A DNA stretch of 35,614 nt from B69-G16 sp964501905 (GTDB lineage Archaea; Thermoproteota; Thermoprotei; Thermofilales; B69-G16). Every line of letters begins with the position of its first letter. Within the stretch, counting starts at the first letter, position 1. The position numbers and the translations under genes are program-made. The notes beneath the pieces were generated by a model. That model saw only the letters and a program-made list of their open reading frames with translations. It was not told the origin of the DNA and made no database searches. Below, in pieces: positions 1-7,891 of this stretch. The stretch covers positions 1-35,614 of the forward strand of contig CAZCTW010000015.1 in assembly GCA_964501905.1 (NCBI GenBank). Reading direction: 5' to 3'.

Positions 1-392
1 ATGGCTGGCAGCTCCTCGGGTCTTGGAGGCTGTATGGGCATGGTGAACATTCCCGGGTTTTCCTCGAGCATTAAGCCGATCTGGACGAATTTGGGCATCA
101 CCGTATTGCTTAGAAATATCAAGAGGAACAGGGTCAGCAGAGTCATAAATACGGCGAGCCACTTGTAGCCCCTTATCCCGCGCTTAAACTCCCTCAGCGC
201 TATCATATACTCACCCATGGCGTCGCTCAAAGCGTGGACTGCCGCGCTTCCAGCCCCCATCTCCTCTATTAGCGAAATTAGCTCTAGGCTTATCCTCCAC
301 GGCTTAGGCAACAATTCTTTAATCTTCTCGTAGACGTCCCGTAGGCTTCCGGACACTCTAGCCTCCTTAACCAGCAACGATATTAGCCTCAT
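1..392 (-). CDS. Type II secretion system F / TadC-like membrane protein, partial
   Basis: The gene runs off the left edge, leaving about 130 N-terminal residues. The visible protein begins MRLISLLVKEARVSGSLRDV, continues through a helical cytoplasmic part (residues ~25-80) with an EEMGAG turn, and reaches a hydrophobic stretch (WLAVFMTLLTLFLFLI, ~85-105) and a loop. Helical cytoplasmic domain then membrane segment is the pattern of T2SSF/TadC/FlaJ subunits, the inner-membrane platform of archaeal pilus-like machines. The family call is by resemblance of architecture only. Its ATG overlaps the TGA of the upstream Ig-like ORF by the sequence ATGA, so the two are probably translationally coupled. 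Without the rest of the gene, the number of membrane segments and the partner ATPase cannot be judged. Confidence 0.5.
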   Translation of the reverse strand, partial: MRLISLLVKEARVSGSLRDVYEKIKELLPKPWRISLELISLIEEMGAGSAAVHALSDAMGEYMIALREFKRGIRGYKWLAVFMTLLTLFLLIFLSNTVMPKFVQIGLMLEENPGMFTMPIQPPRPEELPA

Positions 393-703
393 AGTGTATC
401 TCCCGTAGCCTCCCACAGAGTAGATGTTCTCCACGGGTAGATTGGCGTGGATTTAAAGCCTACCACGTATAGGGGCGCAGAGCCTATCAGCTCTTCGCCG
501 TTGAGCACGTTCACAGTGTATAAGCCTGTTTCTAAACCCTGCGTGTTTAAGACTCCGCTCCAGTAATCCCCGCTTTTCACCATAACGCCAGTCTTATAGA
601 CATTACCGCTCTTAGCAACTTCAAATCTATCTGCCTCACAAGTCGATAATGCCCGGTAAACACAGATAGGCGGAAACGATTGAGTACAGAACTTCTCGAC
701 CAC
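389..703 (-). CDS. Ig-like domain protein fragment after a proline-rich linker, probably 5'-truncated
   Basis: The reading frame encodes a beta-rich domain (alternating patterns such as VYKTGVMVKSGDYWSGVLN and GLYTVNVLNGEELIG) typical of an extracellular Ig-like fold. The frame stays open upstream of the GTG at 703 as far as an in-frame TAG at 803-805. That extra stretch encodes acidic residues and then a linker with KPKPPPPQPE, but contains no ATG, GTG or TTG. An ATG exists in the next frame (793-795) but stops after about 28 codons. The linker reads like the middle of a longer secreted protein, so the 5' part has probably been lost or frame-shifted. The ORF ends in an ATGA overlap with the T2SSF-like gene. 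Function unknown; a pilus- or surface-associated role is inference from that neighbour. Confidence 0.4.
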   Translation of the reverse strand: MVEKFCTQSFPPICVYRALSTCEADRFEVAKSGNVYKTGVMVKSGDYWSGVLNTQGLETGLYTVNVLNGEELIGSAPLYVVGFKSTPIYPWRTSTLWEATGDTL

Positions 704-816
704 TATAACTTCGCATGTCTCGGGCTGCGGCGGGGGAGGCTTGGGTTTATCTCTTTTAGGAGGCTGGGGCTCTCCTCCGTTGCTCTCTTCCTCATCAAAA
801 TACTAAATTCTCTGCG

Positions 817-1614
817 TTATTTATCTATTCCTAGGCCGTAATCTCGGGGCGTGTAGTAGAAAACGAGTTTACCCTGCTGCCAATCTCTTATTACAATTCT
901 CGCCGCCTCCTCCACGTTGAGCCTTCCCCCTTTCAGGTATAGACCTCTTTTCCTAGCTAAATTCTCAAGAATGGAAAGGGGCTCTTCGCCTTCTACACCG
1001 TAAGTTTTCTTGAAAATATTGAGATCTTTAGATAAGGCTTTCTCTACGAGTTTTAACGCTACGGGCAGGGGGTCTTCAAGGCTTTCAGGGCTCAAAGCCC
1101 CTTTAAACACTAACTCTTCCTCATCTCCTTTTAACGGCACTACTCCAGGCGTATCTACTACTTTAAGCCAAGTAGCCGCTCTTACCAACTGGACGTGTTT
1201 AGTATAGCCGGGTATGGGCGACGTGCCGGCACTATGCCTACCCCTGAGTAGGTTTATTATAGTAGATTTACCAACGTTAGGATAGCCCACTACAGCTACT
1301 TTAACCGGTTTTTTAGGTGCAACCTTCTTTATAGCTATCCATAACTTCCTAGTTCCAAGCCTTTCTCTAGCGCTGATGTACACAGTCTCGTACTTTTTGC
1401 TTAATACGCGCTTCCACTCGTCTAAAACTTCTTTCGGCACCAAATCCGCCTTATTGATAACTATAACTAGAGGTTTACCCATTTTCTCAGTCATTTCCTC
1501 CAGCTCCCTAGACCTTGTCCCATAGGGGTCTCTGGCATCTACAACTTCGAGCACCACGTCCGCTTCCCCGATTACCTTCTTAACTTTAGCCCATAGTTTT
1601 CTATAGAACTTCAT
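817..1614 (-). CDS. Circularly permuted GTPase (YlqF/RbgA-like)
   Basis: This 265-residue GTPase has its motifs in permuted order. G4 NKAD is at residues 54-57 and G5 SA at 81-82. They precede G1 GYPNVGKST (110-118), G2 PGYT (135-138) and G3 DTPG (154-157). That G4-G5-G1-G2-G3 order defines the YlqF/YawG family, whose characterised members act in ribosome large-subunit assembly. The N-terminal DARDP motif (27-31) is also typical. The C-terminal part (about 170-265) is helical and probably the RNA- or ribosome-facing domain. The ATG at 1614 has no competitor. The gene lies 13 bases downstream of the ParB-like gene, so the two are likely cotranscribed. A ribosome-assembly role is inferred from the family; the exact archaeal substrate is not known. 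Confidence 0.9.
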   Translation of the reverse strand: MKFYRKLWAKVKKVIGEADVVLEVVDARDPYGTRSRELEEMTEKMGKPLVIVINKADLVPKEVLDEWKRVLSKKYETVYISARERLGTRKLWIAIKKVAPKKPVKVAVVGYPNVGKSTIINLLRGRHSAGTSPIPGYTKHVQLVRAATWLKVVDTPGVVPLKGDEEELVFKGALSPESLEDPLPVALKLVEKALSKDLNIFKKTYGVEGEEPLSILENLARKRGLYLKGGRLNVEEAARIVIRDWQQGKLVFYYTPRDYGLGIDK

Positions 1615-1627
1615 AAACTACAACGTC

Positions 1628-2848
1628 CTACCTGCTTATCCGAATTACCCTCTTCTCCACCAGGTTTTTAATAAACATTAATTTTTCCTCGAGAAGCTTT
1701 AACTCTTCCTTATTCAAGGCGTCGCCGGAGATCTGGAGGAAATCTAGCTTATCGAAGTTTTTAACTAGTATTTTAAACCATTTGCCGTCACGGCTCCACT
1801 CAATGTTTTCAAAGGATTGAATTTGAGGATCTAGAATTTTCAAAGCATAATGTACTGCTCTAAAGTTCTTGCTAATCTTCATATTTATCTTAATTTCCCT
1901 ATCGGATATCACAGCCTTATACAGCGATCTGCCCTGCTTGTAGAAAATAACACTTTTTAATAATTCACGCCGAAATATTGTATAATATTCTAAATGCTTA
2001 AGAAATATATCACTTTTTAATATAATTTTCAAATTTTTTAAAAATATTTCAGCTACCTCGGGGAATACTGCTTTTTCAAAAAAGTCTTTTATTGCGTCGA
2101 CCTCTACCTCCTTCCTATATCCTTCTATTAAATCTACCAGTTTTCCACTCTTCTTCCCTCTTCCACTCTTCTTCTTTTTAGTAGAGAAATGAGATAGGAA
2201 AGTCTGGGTGAATTCTGGAATTTCAACACTCGTGGGCAGTGAGAGATAGTCAACCAACTGCTTAACTTCTCTTTTAGACAAACCTTCGTTGATGGCTTTC
2301 TTGGCTATCCAGTATTGTTTCTTGGGGTCTTTAAGGCGGGCTATTTCGTACCAGTAGCCTACGCCTAGGCGCCCTTCTATTCTGGACCAGACTTCCTTAG
2401 GTATGTTCTTGGCTACTATAATCCTCTTCTTAACGTAATCCTCAGTGACGTTGTACTTCTCAGCTATCTTCCTTATAGTCAACCCGTTCTCCTGCTCTTT
2501 TAAAAAAATCAACCCCTCCTTTATCGGGTTTAAAGTACCCCTAGTCCTATTTCTTCTAAAAGAGAGAACCCTCATATCCTCGGGGGTTAGGTCCGTGTAC
2601 AGCACTGCTCTTATCTTCTTCCAACCTAGCTTCTCTGCAGCCTTTACCCTGTGATAGCCATCCCCTACGAAGTATCTGCCGTCATAACTGTAGCACACCT
2701 CTATAGGCATAGTCCTCTCCGGTCCTTGAATAGCCATCTCCTCAATTAATTGTTGAAACTCCTCTGGCGTCATTTCGTTAGGGTTATCCTCCATGAGAAC
2801 CAAGTTATCCAAGTCTATCCAGATAAGCTTAGAGCTAGTCATGGCCAT
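1628..2848 (-). CDS. ParB-like nuclease-domain protein with HTH and unknown C-terminal domain
   Basis: The N-terminal ~110 residues match a ParB/sulfiredoxin-type domain. There is a DNPNEMTPEEFQQL segment, then the nucleotide-binding signature VGDGYHRVKAAEKLGW (the GxxRxxA-like motif, here with H-R), followed by SFRRNRTRG. Next comes a helix-turn-helix region, LTIRKIAEKYNVTEDYVKKR, and a second helical segment around residues 160-205. The last ~190 residues, after a basic linker rich in K and S (~225-240), are not recognised. ParB-type proteins bind DNA as CTP switches in partition systems, but archaeal homologues also include transcription factors and phage or plasmid proteins. No ParA ATPase lies next to it here. 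It sits directly upstream of the permuted GTPase on the same strand. An alternative start is the second ATG, two codons in. Confidence 0.75.
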   Translation of the reverse strand: MAMTSSKLIWIDLDNLVLMEDNPNEMTPEEFQQLIEEMAIQGPERTMPIEVCYSYDGRYFVGDGYHRVKAAEKLGWKKIRAVLYTDLTPEDMRVLSFRRNRTRGTLNPIKEGLIFLKEQENGLTIRKIAEKYNVTEDYVKKRIIVAKNIPKEVWSRIEGRLGVGYWYEIARLKDPKKQYWIAKKAINEGLSKREVKQLVDYLSLPTSVEIPEFTQTFLSHFSTKKKKSGRGKKSGKLVDLIEGYRKEVEVDAIKDFFEKAVFPEVAEIFLKNLKIILKSDIFLKHLEYYTIFRRELLKSVIFYKQGRSLYKAVISDREIKINMKISKNFRAVHYALKILDPQIQSFENIEWSRDGKWFKILVKNFDKLDFLQISGDALNKEELKLLEEKLMFIKNLVEKRVIRISR

Positions 2849-2912
2849 CAGCCTAACTCTTGGATAATATAGCTATGAACTTAATAATAAAACCTTATTA
2901 AGTTAGAAAAAA

Positions 2913-3824
2913 TTAGAATTTGAAATCTCCAGGCTCAGGCCAGACTTTCGGCACCTTGCCCGGTGGATACTCCTTCTTGAGCCATTCCACGAACTCGATT
3001 ATTCTCTTTACAGCTTCCTCCACAACAACTTCTCCCTTCTCCTTGCTAGCCTTGCTCGGGAAGCCGACGCTGCCCTTGGGGTAGTGGTGTATCTCCATGT
3101 AATGGCTTACGTCGAACCAGGAGAAAGGCCTGCCATATACGTTACCGGCCTTATCGACCCATTTCTCGGGAATTACGCCGACCATTTTCTCGGCATCAGC
3201 GTCCTTCAGCCTGTCTAGACGCATAAGTTTCTCTGCAACGTACCAGGTTACGCTGGTCTCGAGCTCATCTGCGTGGATAAAGGGAGTTTCTAACACTAGC
3301 CCTGGCTTAAGCTCCTTTCCGGCTACTAGGATATCTCTAACCCAAGCCCACCAGCTAGTGACCATTATTAAGGCGTGGACTCCTTCCTCGATTATAGCTT
3401 TGTCTTTGGCTATGGGCAATACATATTCCTGTCCGTGGGAATTGAATAATATTATCTTTTTGAAGCCTGTATGGCTCAACCACTTAACGACGCTTACTAC
3501 GTAGCCGATATAGGCTTCCTTCTTAATGGGGATTGTACCGGGCATACCGTAGTGGTGAGAAGGATGAGAACCGTAGATTATTGGCGGTGCCACCGTAACG
3601 CCTGTTTCGTAAGCTACTCTCTCCGCGATATAGGTTCCTATTAACGTATCCTCGCCGACGGGAGCTGCTAGTCCGTGGTTTTCTATAGAACCGCACGGCA
3701 CGAAGATTATATCGACTTTTTTAATTCTCTCCTTTATCTCCTCCACGGTCATTTGGTCCAGGTACATCTTCTCTCCGAATTTGTTCAGTATAGGTATAGA
3801 AAACCTAGACTGATACTTAGACAT
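2913..3824 (-). CDS. iolN: Creatininase-family hydrolase, IolN-like (3-dehydro-scyllo-inosose hydrolase candidate)
   Basis: The protein has the metal ligands of the creatininase family: GSIENHG with E48 and H50, GEDT with D59, NSHGQE (H130) and HADELET with H184 and E187 (numbering from the ATG at 3824). The family covers creatinine amidohydrolase, FAPy deformylase and the Thermotoga ring-opening hydrolase IolN, which cleaves a diketo-inositol to 5-keto-L-gluconate. The IolN reading rests on context: it follows the IolM-like dehydrogenase by 49 bases in the same direction, as in Thermotoga TM0412-TM0413. Longer starts exist (TTG 3836, GTG 3833), but the ATG at 3824 has GGTGA at good spacing. 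Sequence alone cannot exclude another amidohydrolase of this fold. Confidence 0.7.
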   Translation of the reverse strand: MSKYQSRFSIPILNKFGEKMYLDQMTVEEIKERIKKVDIIFVPCGSIENHGLAAPVGEDTLIGTYIAERVAYETGVTVAPPIIYGSHPSHHYGMPGTIPIKKEAYIGYVVSVVKWLSHTGFKKIILFNSHGQEYVLPIAKDKAIIEEGVHALIMVTSWWAWVRDILVAGKELKPGLVLETPFIHADELETSVTWYVAEKLMRLDRLKDADAEKMVGVIPEKWVDKAGNVYGRPFSWFDVSHYMEIHHYPKGSVGFPSKASKEKGEVVVEEAVKRIIEFVEWLKKEYPPGKVPKVWPEPGDFKF

Positions 3825-3873
3825 AGACTTCACCAAAGCTAGAAGGTAAAAAGGGAGATAAAAGAATAGCGTT

Positions 3874-5076
3874 TTAAGGTTTAATCGTAATTTTGCCGTC
3901 GATCCTCTTGTGAGCCCTCTCGAAGGCTTTCTCTACATCGTCTAGGCTAAACCTGCTGGTTATTATCTTAGTCATGTCTATCTTTCCGGCGGCCATCAGC
4001 CTGATGACGTTTCTGAAATTGGCCCATCCGCTGTGACCCTGGCTGCCGAATATCTGGGCTCTTCTAACCTGGAATACCTCTAGGTATATGGGGACTTCGC
4101 TAGGGGCTCTCCCTATCCAGGCTATCTTACCCCCTATAGCCAAGCTCTTCTGCATCTGAGGCAAGGTTTTCTCAGGAGCTCCGGCAGCTTCTACCTGTAG
4201 ATCCGCTCCTTCGCCTCCCGTCACTTCTAGTATTTTCTCATAGGGTTGTATTCCATTTTTCGCCAGTTCTATGGGGTCGAAGACATAGTCAGCGCCCATG
4301 CTTTTGGCTAGCTCCCTTCTCTGAGGACTAATTTCGAAAGATATTATCTTGCCAGCTCCAGCGGCTTTGGCGAGCCCTATAGCCGCCAACCCTATAGGAC
4401 CCGCTCCCCACACGACGATGTAGCTTCCTGGTTTAAATCCTCCAGCTCTCGTGAACATGGCGTGGTAAGCTACAGAGGTTGGCTCTACGAGACTGCCGGC
4501 TTCGAAGGCTCTATCCTCGGTCTTGTAAGCGTCTAGTAGCGCGTCTACCTTCCACAGGTACTTCTCGTTTACGACTATGTAGTCCGCCATTGCGCCATCT
4601 CTCGTAAATCCTATCTCGCCGTAGACTAGGTCTGAGGGGTCGTTTAGCAGGATACAGTGGTTTACGTAGCCCATTCGGCAGGGAGTGCACTCGCCGCACC
4701 AGAGCATTTCCTCGCTTGTAACCATATCGCCCGGCTTTACCCACTTAACCTGAGAGCCTACCTCCTCTACTACGCCGGAGAACTCGTGGCCTATTATCAC
4801 GGGGAATCTAGTTAGGCCTGGATAGATTATGTAGCCGTCTTCGCTGGTCTCTAGGAAGTGTATATCCGAGCCGCATATTCCGCAGGCCTTCACCCTTATG
4901 AGAACGTCTTTAGGCCCTACTTTAGGTTTAGGCCTCTCCTCTAGGACGAGCCTCGGGTTTTTCCAGACTTTGGCTCCTTCGATAACTTTATGGGTTTTAA
5001 GCTCAGCCTCAGAGATTTTATAGTCGGGTTTAGGAGCGAATTCTGCATATAAAACGGCTCCTCTCAAATTAACCAC
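3874..5076 (-). CDS. iolM: Zinc-dependent medium-chain dehydrogenase, IolM-like (scyllo-inosose 3-dehydrogenase candidate)
   Basis: This is a 400-residue MDR-family enzyme. The catalytic zinc site is ACGICGSD (C65) with GHEFSG (H97, E98). The structural zinc lobe has cysteines 127, 130, 133 and 141. The Rossmann motif is GAGPIG, at about residue 225. Several segments agree closely with what I recall of Thermotoga TM0412 (IolM): KVKACGICGSD, DGYIIYPGLTRFPV, AGSLVEPTSVAY, and EVFQVRRAQIFGSQGHSG. IolM oxidises 2-keto-myo-inositol with NAD. The start is a GTG with a TATA-like element 29 bases upstream, which suggests a leaderless transcript. It is followed by the IolN-like gene. Threonine or sorbitol dehydrogenase remain alternatives, but the extended N-terminus and the FQVRRAQ block favour IolM. 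Confidence 0.78.
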   Translation of the reverse strand: MVNLRGAVLYAEFAPKPDYKISEAELKTHKVIEGAKVWKNPRLVLEERPKPKVGPKDVLIRVKACGICGSDIHFLETSEDGYIIYPGLTRFPVIIGHEFSGVVEEVGSQVKWVKPGDMVTSEEMLWCGECTPCRMGYVNHCILLNDPSDLVYGEIGFTRDGAMADYIVVNEKYLWKVDALLDAYKTEDRAFEAGSLVEPTSVAYHAMFTRAGGFKPGSYIVVWGAGPIGLAAIGLAKAAGAGKIISFEISPQRRELAKSMGADYVFDPIELAKNGIQPYEKILEVTGGEGADLQVEAAGAPEKTLPQMQKSLAIGGKIAWIGRAPSEVPIYLEVFQVRRAQIFGSQGHSGWANFRNVIRLMAAGKIDMTKIITSRFSLDDVEKAFERAHKRIDGKITIKP

Positions 5077-5168
5077 CGTATTCGAATGCTCCCATTGGGC
5101 TTATAAAAATTGCGAGCCATCGGAAATTATTTTTATGGTCGGTTTTTTCTATATTTGCAGGTGGTATT
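5077..5168. promoter_or_regulatory. Divergent promoter region, iolM-like / gyaR-like
   Basis: The 92-base spacer separates two divergent genes. On the minus strand a TATA-like element, ATTTTTATAA, centres near 5105, about 29 bases from the GTG of the dehydrogenase, which predicts leaderless transcription. On the plus strand AAATTATTTTTAT (5124-5135) lies about 26 bases before a likely start site near 5157. The short leader then carries GCAGGTGGT, a good Shine-Dalgarno match upstream of the ATG. No clear operator palindrome was seen. Confidence 0.55.
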
Positions 5169-6182
5169 ATGCCTAAGCCTAAGGTCTATGTTACCCGTAT
5201 TATACCGGAACCCGGATTGGAAATTCTGAGAAAATATGTTGACGTAGAGTTACATGAATCGAAGGAGTGGCCGCCGAAACGCGAAGAACTCATCGAAAAA
5301 GTAAAGGACAAGGATGGATTGCTTTGCTTACTCACAGATAAAATAGATGCCGAGGTTATGGATGCCGCTCCTAACTTAAAGGTAATAAGCACCTACAGCG
5401 TAGGTTTTGACCACATAGATATAGAGGCCGCGACTAAGAGAGGCATCTACGTCACCCACACGCCGGGGGTTTTAACCGACGCTGTTGCAGAATTCACCGT
5501 AGGATTATTGCTAGCAGTTACGAGGAAAATCGTGGACGCCGACAAGATCGTCAGAGGAGGACAATGGGATAAGCCTTGGAACCCGTTCTTCCTAACTGGG
5601 CCCGAGCTTAAAGGAAAAACTTTAGGCATCGTCGGACTGGGCAGGATAGGCAGAGCTGTGGCGAAGAAAGTGAAGGGTTTCGAAATGAAAGTGATATATT
5701 ATGACGTATACAGAAACGAGAAAGCTGAGAAAGAGCTAGGCGTGGAGTACGCGGACTTAGAAACCCTACTGAAAACATCCGACTTCGTAAGCCTACATGT
5801 CCCTCTGCTTAAAGAAACCTATCATATGATAGGCGAGAAAGAACTCAAAATGATGAAGCCTACAGCCTACCTCATAAACACCGCTAGGGGAGCCGTAGTA
5901 GACACGGACGCTCTCGTTAAAGCTCTTAAAGAAGGTTGGATTGCCGGCGCTGCTCTCGATGTTTTTGAGCAGGAGCCTCTGCCACCCGACCACCCATTAA
6001 CAAAGCTAGACAACGTGATATTGGCTCCTCACATAGCCAGCGCCACTATAGAGGCTAGGCGCAAAATGGCAGAACTCGCCGCCAATAACCTAGTCGCCGT
6101 CCTAAAGGGAGAAATGCCGCCAGCATTGGTCAACAAAGAAGTATTAAAGATTAGACCTTTAGAAAAAGTTAAGATGATTTAA
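5169..6182 (+). CDS. gyaR: Glyoxylate/hydroxypyruvate reductase (D-2-hydroxyacid dehydrogenase family)
   Basis: This 337-residue protein has the full D-isomer-specific 2-hydroxyacid dehydrogenase layout. The N-terminal substrate domain has KVISTYSVGFDHID. The NAD(P) Rossmann motif is GLGRIGRAV, at about residues 157-165. The catalytic Arg is in NTARGAVVD, the Glu in DVFEQEP, and the His in LAPHIASAT. Length and motifs match archaeal GyaR enzymes, which reduce glyoxylate or hydroxypyruvate to glycolate or D-glycerate. The ATG is preceded by GGTGG. It is divergent from the iolM-like gene and ends in a 4-base convergent overlap with the IolO-like gene. In this setting it may remove a 2-oxoacid or glycolaldehyde-derived product of sugar cleavage; that link is inference. 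Confidence 0.85.
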   Translation: MPKPKVYVTRIIPEPGLEILRKYVDVELHESKEWPPKREELIEKVKDKDGLLCLLTDKIDAEVMDAAPNLKVISTYSVGFDHIDIEAATKRGIYVTHTPGVLTDAVAEFTVGLLLAVTRKIVDADKIVRGGQWDKPWNPFFLTGPELKGKTLGIVGLGRIGRAVAKKVKGFEMKVIYYDVYRNEKAEKELGVEYADLETLLKTSDFVSLHVPLLKETYHMIGEKELKMMKPTAYLINTARGAVVDTDALVKALKEGWIAGAALDVFEQEPLPPDHPLTKLDNVILAPHIASATIEARRKMAELAANNLVAVLKGEMPPALVNKEVLKIRPLEKVKMI

Positions 6183-6997
6183 ACTATACTTTTTTCTGTT
6201 TTTCTTAAAGTCTCTATCGTAGTTCTAGCAGCTGTCTTAAAATCTGGCTTGATTATTATCTCCGCCGATAAGTACCCGTTATAGCCTATCTCCTTTAACG
6301 CCTTCAGCACGGATCGAAAATCTATGTGACCCATCCCGGGGGCATATCTGTTACTGTCAGCTACGTGAACGTGGCCTATTAAGCCGCCAGCTCTCCGTAT
6401 CGACTCCTCAATTACCGGCTCTTCTATGTTCATGTGAAAAGTGTCTAGGAGAAGATAAAGTGCACCGGAGCCTATAGTCTCGTGTAACTCTATAGCCTCT
6501 TTCACAGTGTTGACGAGCTGAGTTTCATATCTATTTAAAGGCTCAAAGAACACTTTCACCCCCTTACCCTCCGCGTAGCTGCAAACTTCTCTTAAACCCT
6601 CAATCATATGCTTGTAGGCTTCTTCCTGGCTCATTCCTTCTTCGAGCCTGCCCCTCATCAAGCCCACTATAACCCCAGCTCCTAAAATCTCGCCTAAATC
6701 CACAAACTCTTTCAATCTCCGAATAGCCGCCTCTCTCTTCTCTAAGCTAGGACTCGACAGGCTAAAGCCGTAGTGTATGTAGTTTAATCCCGTGCTTAGA
6801 GCCGGCACTTCTAGACTGTAATCCTCTAGTTTTCTCTCTAATTCTCTCAATGATAGAGATTTAGGGTCGAGAAGCGAAAGCTCTACTCCGTCAAACTCGA
6901 GCTTGTACAGGATTTTCAAAGCCTCTTCGAGGGGTTTACGGACTACGGCTTCAAACTCCGCGGTTGGAGGAGCAACTACCATTGACTTCTTGAACAT
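6179..6997 (-). CDS. iolO: TIM-barrel sugar epimerase, IolO-like (5-keto-L-gluconate epimerase candidate)
   Basis: A 272-residue AP-endonuclease-2-like TIM barrel. The expected metal ligands are E152 (FEPLNRYET), D185 and H188 (LLLDTFHMNIEE), H211 (HVHVADSNRY) and E246 (LSAEI). Blocks such as GLMRGR, EPLNRYET, DTFHMNIEE and HVADSNRYAPGMGH recall Thermotoga IolO (TM0416), which interconverts 5-keto-L-gluconate and D-tagaturonate. Tagatose/psicose 3-epimerases and hydroxypyruvate isomerases share the fold. I place the start at the ATG at 6997. A longer frame to 7153 would run back into the permease gene and has no homologous look. The gene lies 26 bases after the second permease on the same strand, so it is likely expressed with the transporter. 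Confidence 0.75.
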   Translation of the reverse strand: MFKKSMVVAPPTAEFEAVVRKPLEEALKILYKLEFDGVELSLLDPKSLSLRELERKLEDYSLEVPALSTGLNYIHYGFSLSSPSLEKREAAIRRLKEFVDLGEILGAGVIVGLMRGRLEEGMSQEEAYKHMIEGLREVCSYAEGKGVKVFFEPLNRYETQLVNTVKEAIELHETIGSGALYLLLDTFHMNIEEPVIEESIRRAGGLIGHVHVADSNRYAPGMGHIDFRSVLKALKEIGYNGYLSAEIIIKPDFKTAARTTIETLRKTEKSIV

Positions 6998-7023
6998 ACA
7001 TATAACTCTAAAAAAGGAAGTTT

Positions 7024-7890
7024 TTAAACTACGCCTTTGCTCGCTATCGTTATCCTTAGCAAGTACTTCTGGAAGAACAGGAAGAATATGACTACTGGTA
7101 TCATGTAGTATATTGAGACAGCTGCTAACATTCCGTAGTCTACGAACCTCCACTCGCCGATCATAGCTTTGACTAGCATCGACAACGTCCAGTTAATGTT
7201 AGAAACTATAAATACTAGGATGAACATGAACTCCGACCAGCCGGAGAGGAAGGCGAATATCATAACCGAGCTTATCCCCGGCTTTACGTTTGGCATTATC
7301 ACCTTCCACCAAGCCTGGAGCCTCGTACAACCGTCTACGAGAGCACTCATCTCCACGTCCCATGGTATGCCGTCGAAGAATCCCTTCATTATCCATATGC
7401 CTAAGGGTAGTTCTAGCGCTGTTTTAACCAGTATTACGCCTAACAGCGTGTCGAAGAGCCCGGTTACCCTTAGGATGTAGAATATCGCTATGAGCAATGT
7501 GATGCTCGGGAATCCGTGTAGTATCAGTGTTAAAGTCAGGAAGGCGTTTCTACCTTTAAATTTGTAGCGGGAAATAGCGTATCCTGCTAGCGAGGTCATG
7601 AATACCTCTAGGCCGCCCACTGCTAACGCTAATAGGAATGTGTTAAAGGTTACTAAGTAGATGTTTGGATACCTGCCTGCTTCTACTGTTCCGGTTCCGG
7701 GCGCCTGTATGTACCCTGTTAACACGAACTGCCAATTTTCGAATTTTATTTCTGTCGGCACTAGACCGTAGAGAGACCTACTGACGGAGCCTAAGAAGAG
7801 CATTGAGTACATGAGCACTATAGGCGTCGTGATCGCAACTAGGATCAGGTAGGGTACGGATTGTTTAACGTAGTTTGAGATCTTCGCCAT
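7024..7890 (-). CDS. ABC sugar transporter permease, MalG-type
   Basis: A 288-residue inner-membrane permease with about six transmembrane helices. The first lies at residues ~14-35, and the last includes MIPVVIFFLFF. The coupling loop (EAA-like motif) reads MSALVDGCTRLQAWWKVIMP, and contacts the nucleotide-binding subunit. The C-terminal position in the permease pair and the final ITIASKGVV resemble MalG/UgpE proteins of CUT1 carbohydrate importers. A long loop between helices 1 and 2, containing VLTGYIQAPGTGTVEAGRYP, faces outside. It starts one base after the stop of the partner permease, so the pair is translationally linked, and it is followed by the IolO-like gene. Substrate cannot be read from the sequence. 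Confidence 0.9.
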   Translation of the reverse strand: MAKISNYVKQSVPYLILVAITTPIVLMYSMLFLGSVSRSLYGLVPTEIKFENWQFVLTGYIQAPGTGTVEAGRYPNIYLVTFNTFLLALAVGGLEVFMTSLAGYAISRYKFKGRNAFLTLTLILHGFPSITLLIAIFYILRVTGLFDTLLGVILVKTALELPLGIWIMKGFFDGIPWDVEMSALVDGCTRLQAWWKVIMPNVKPGISSVMIFAFLSGWSEFMFILVFIVSNINWTLSMLVKAMIGEWRFVDYGMLAAVSIYYMIPVVIFFLFFQKYLLRITIASKGVV

Positions 7891-7891
7891 T

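Noticed and set aside
6998..7153. A longer N-terminus for the IolO-like protein.
   Set aside because: It overlaps the permease coding region by 130 bases in another frame and does not resemble the family; ATG 6997 gives the normal length.
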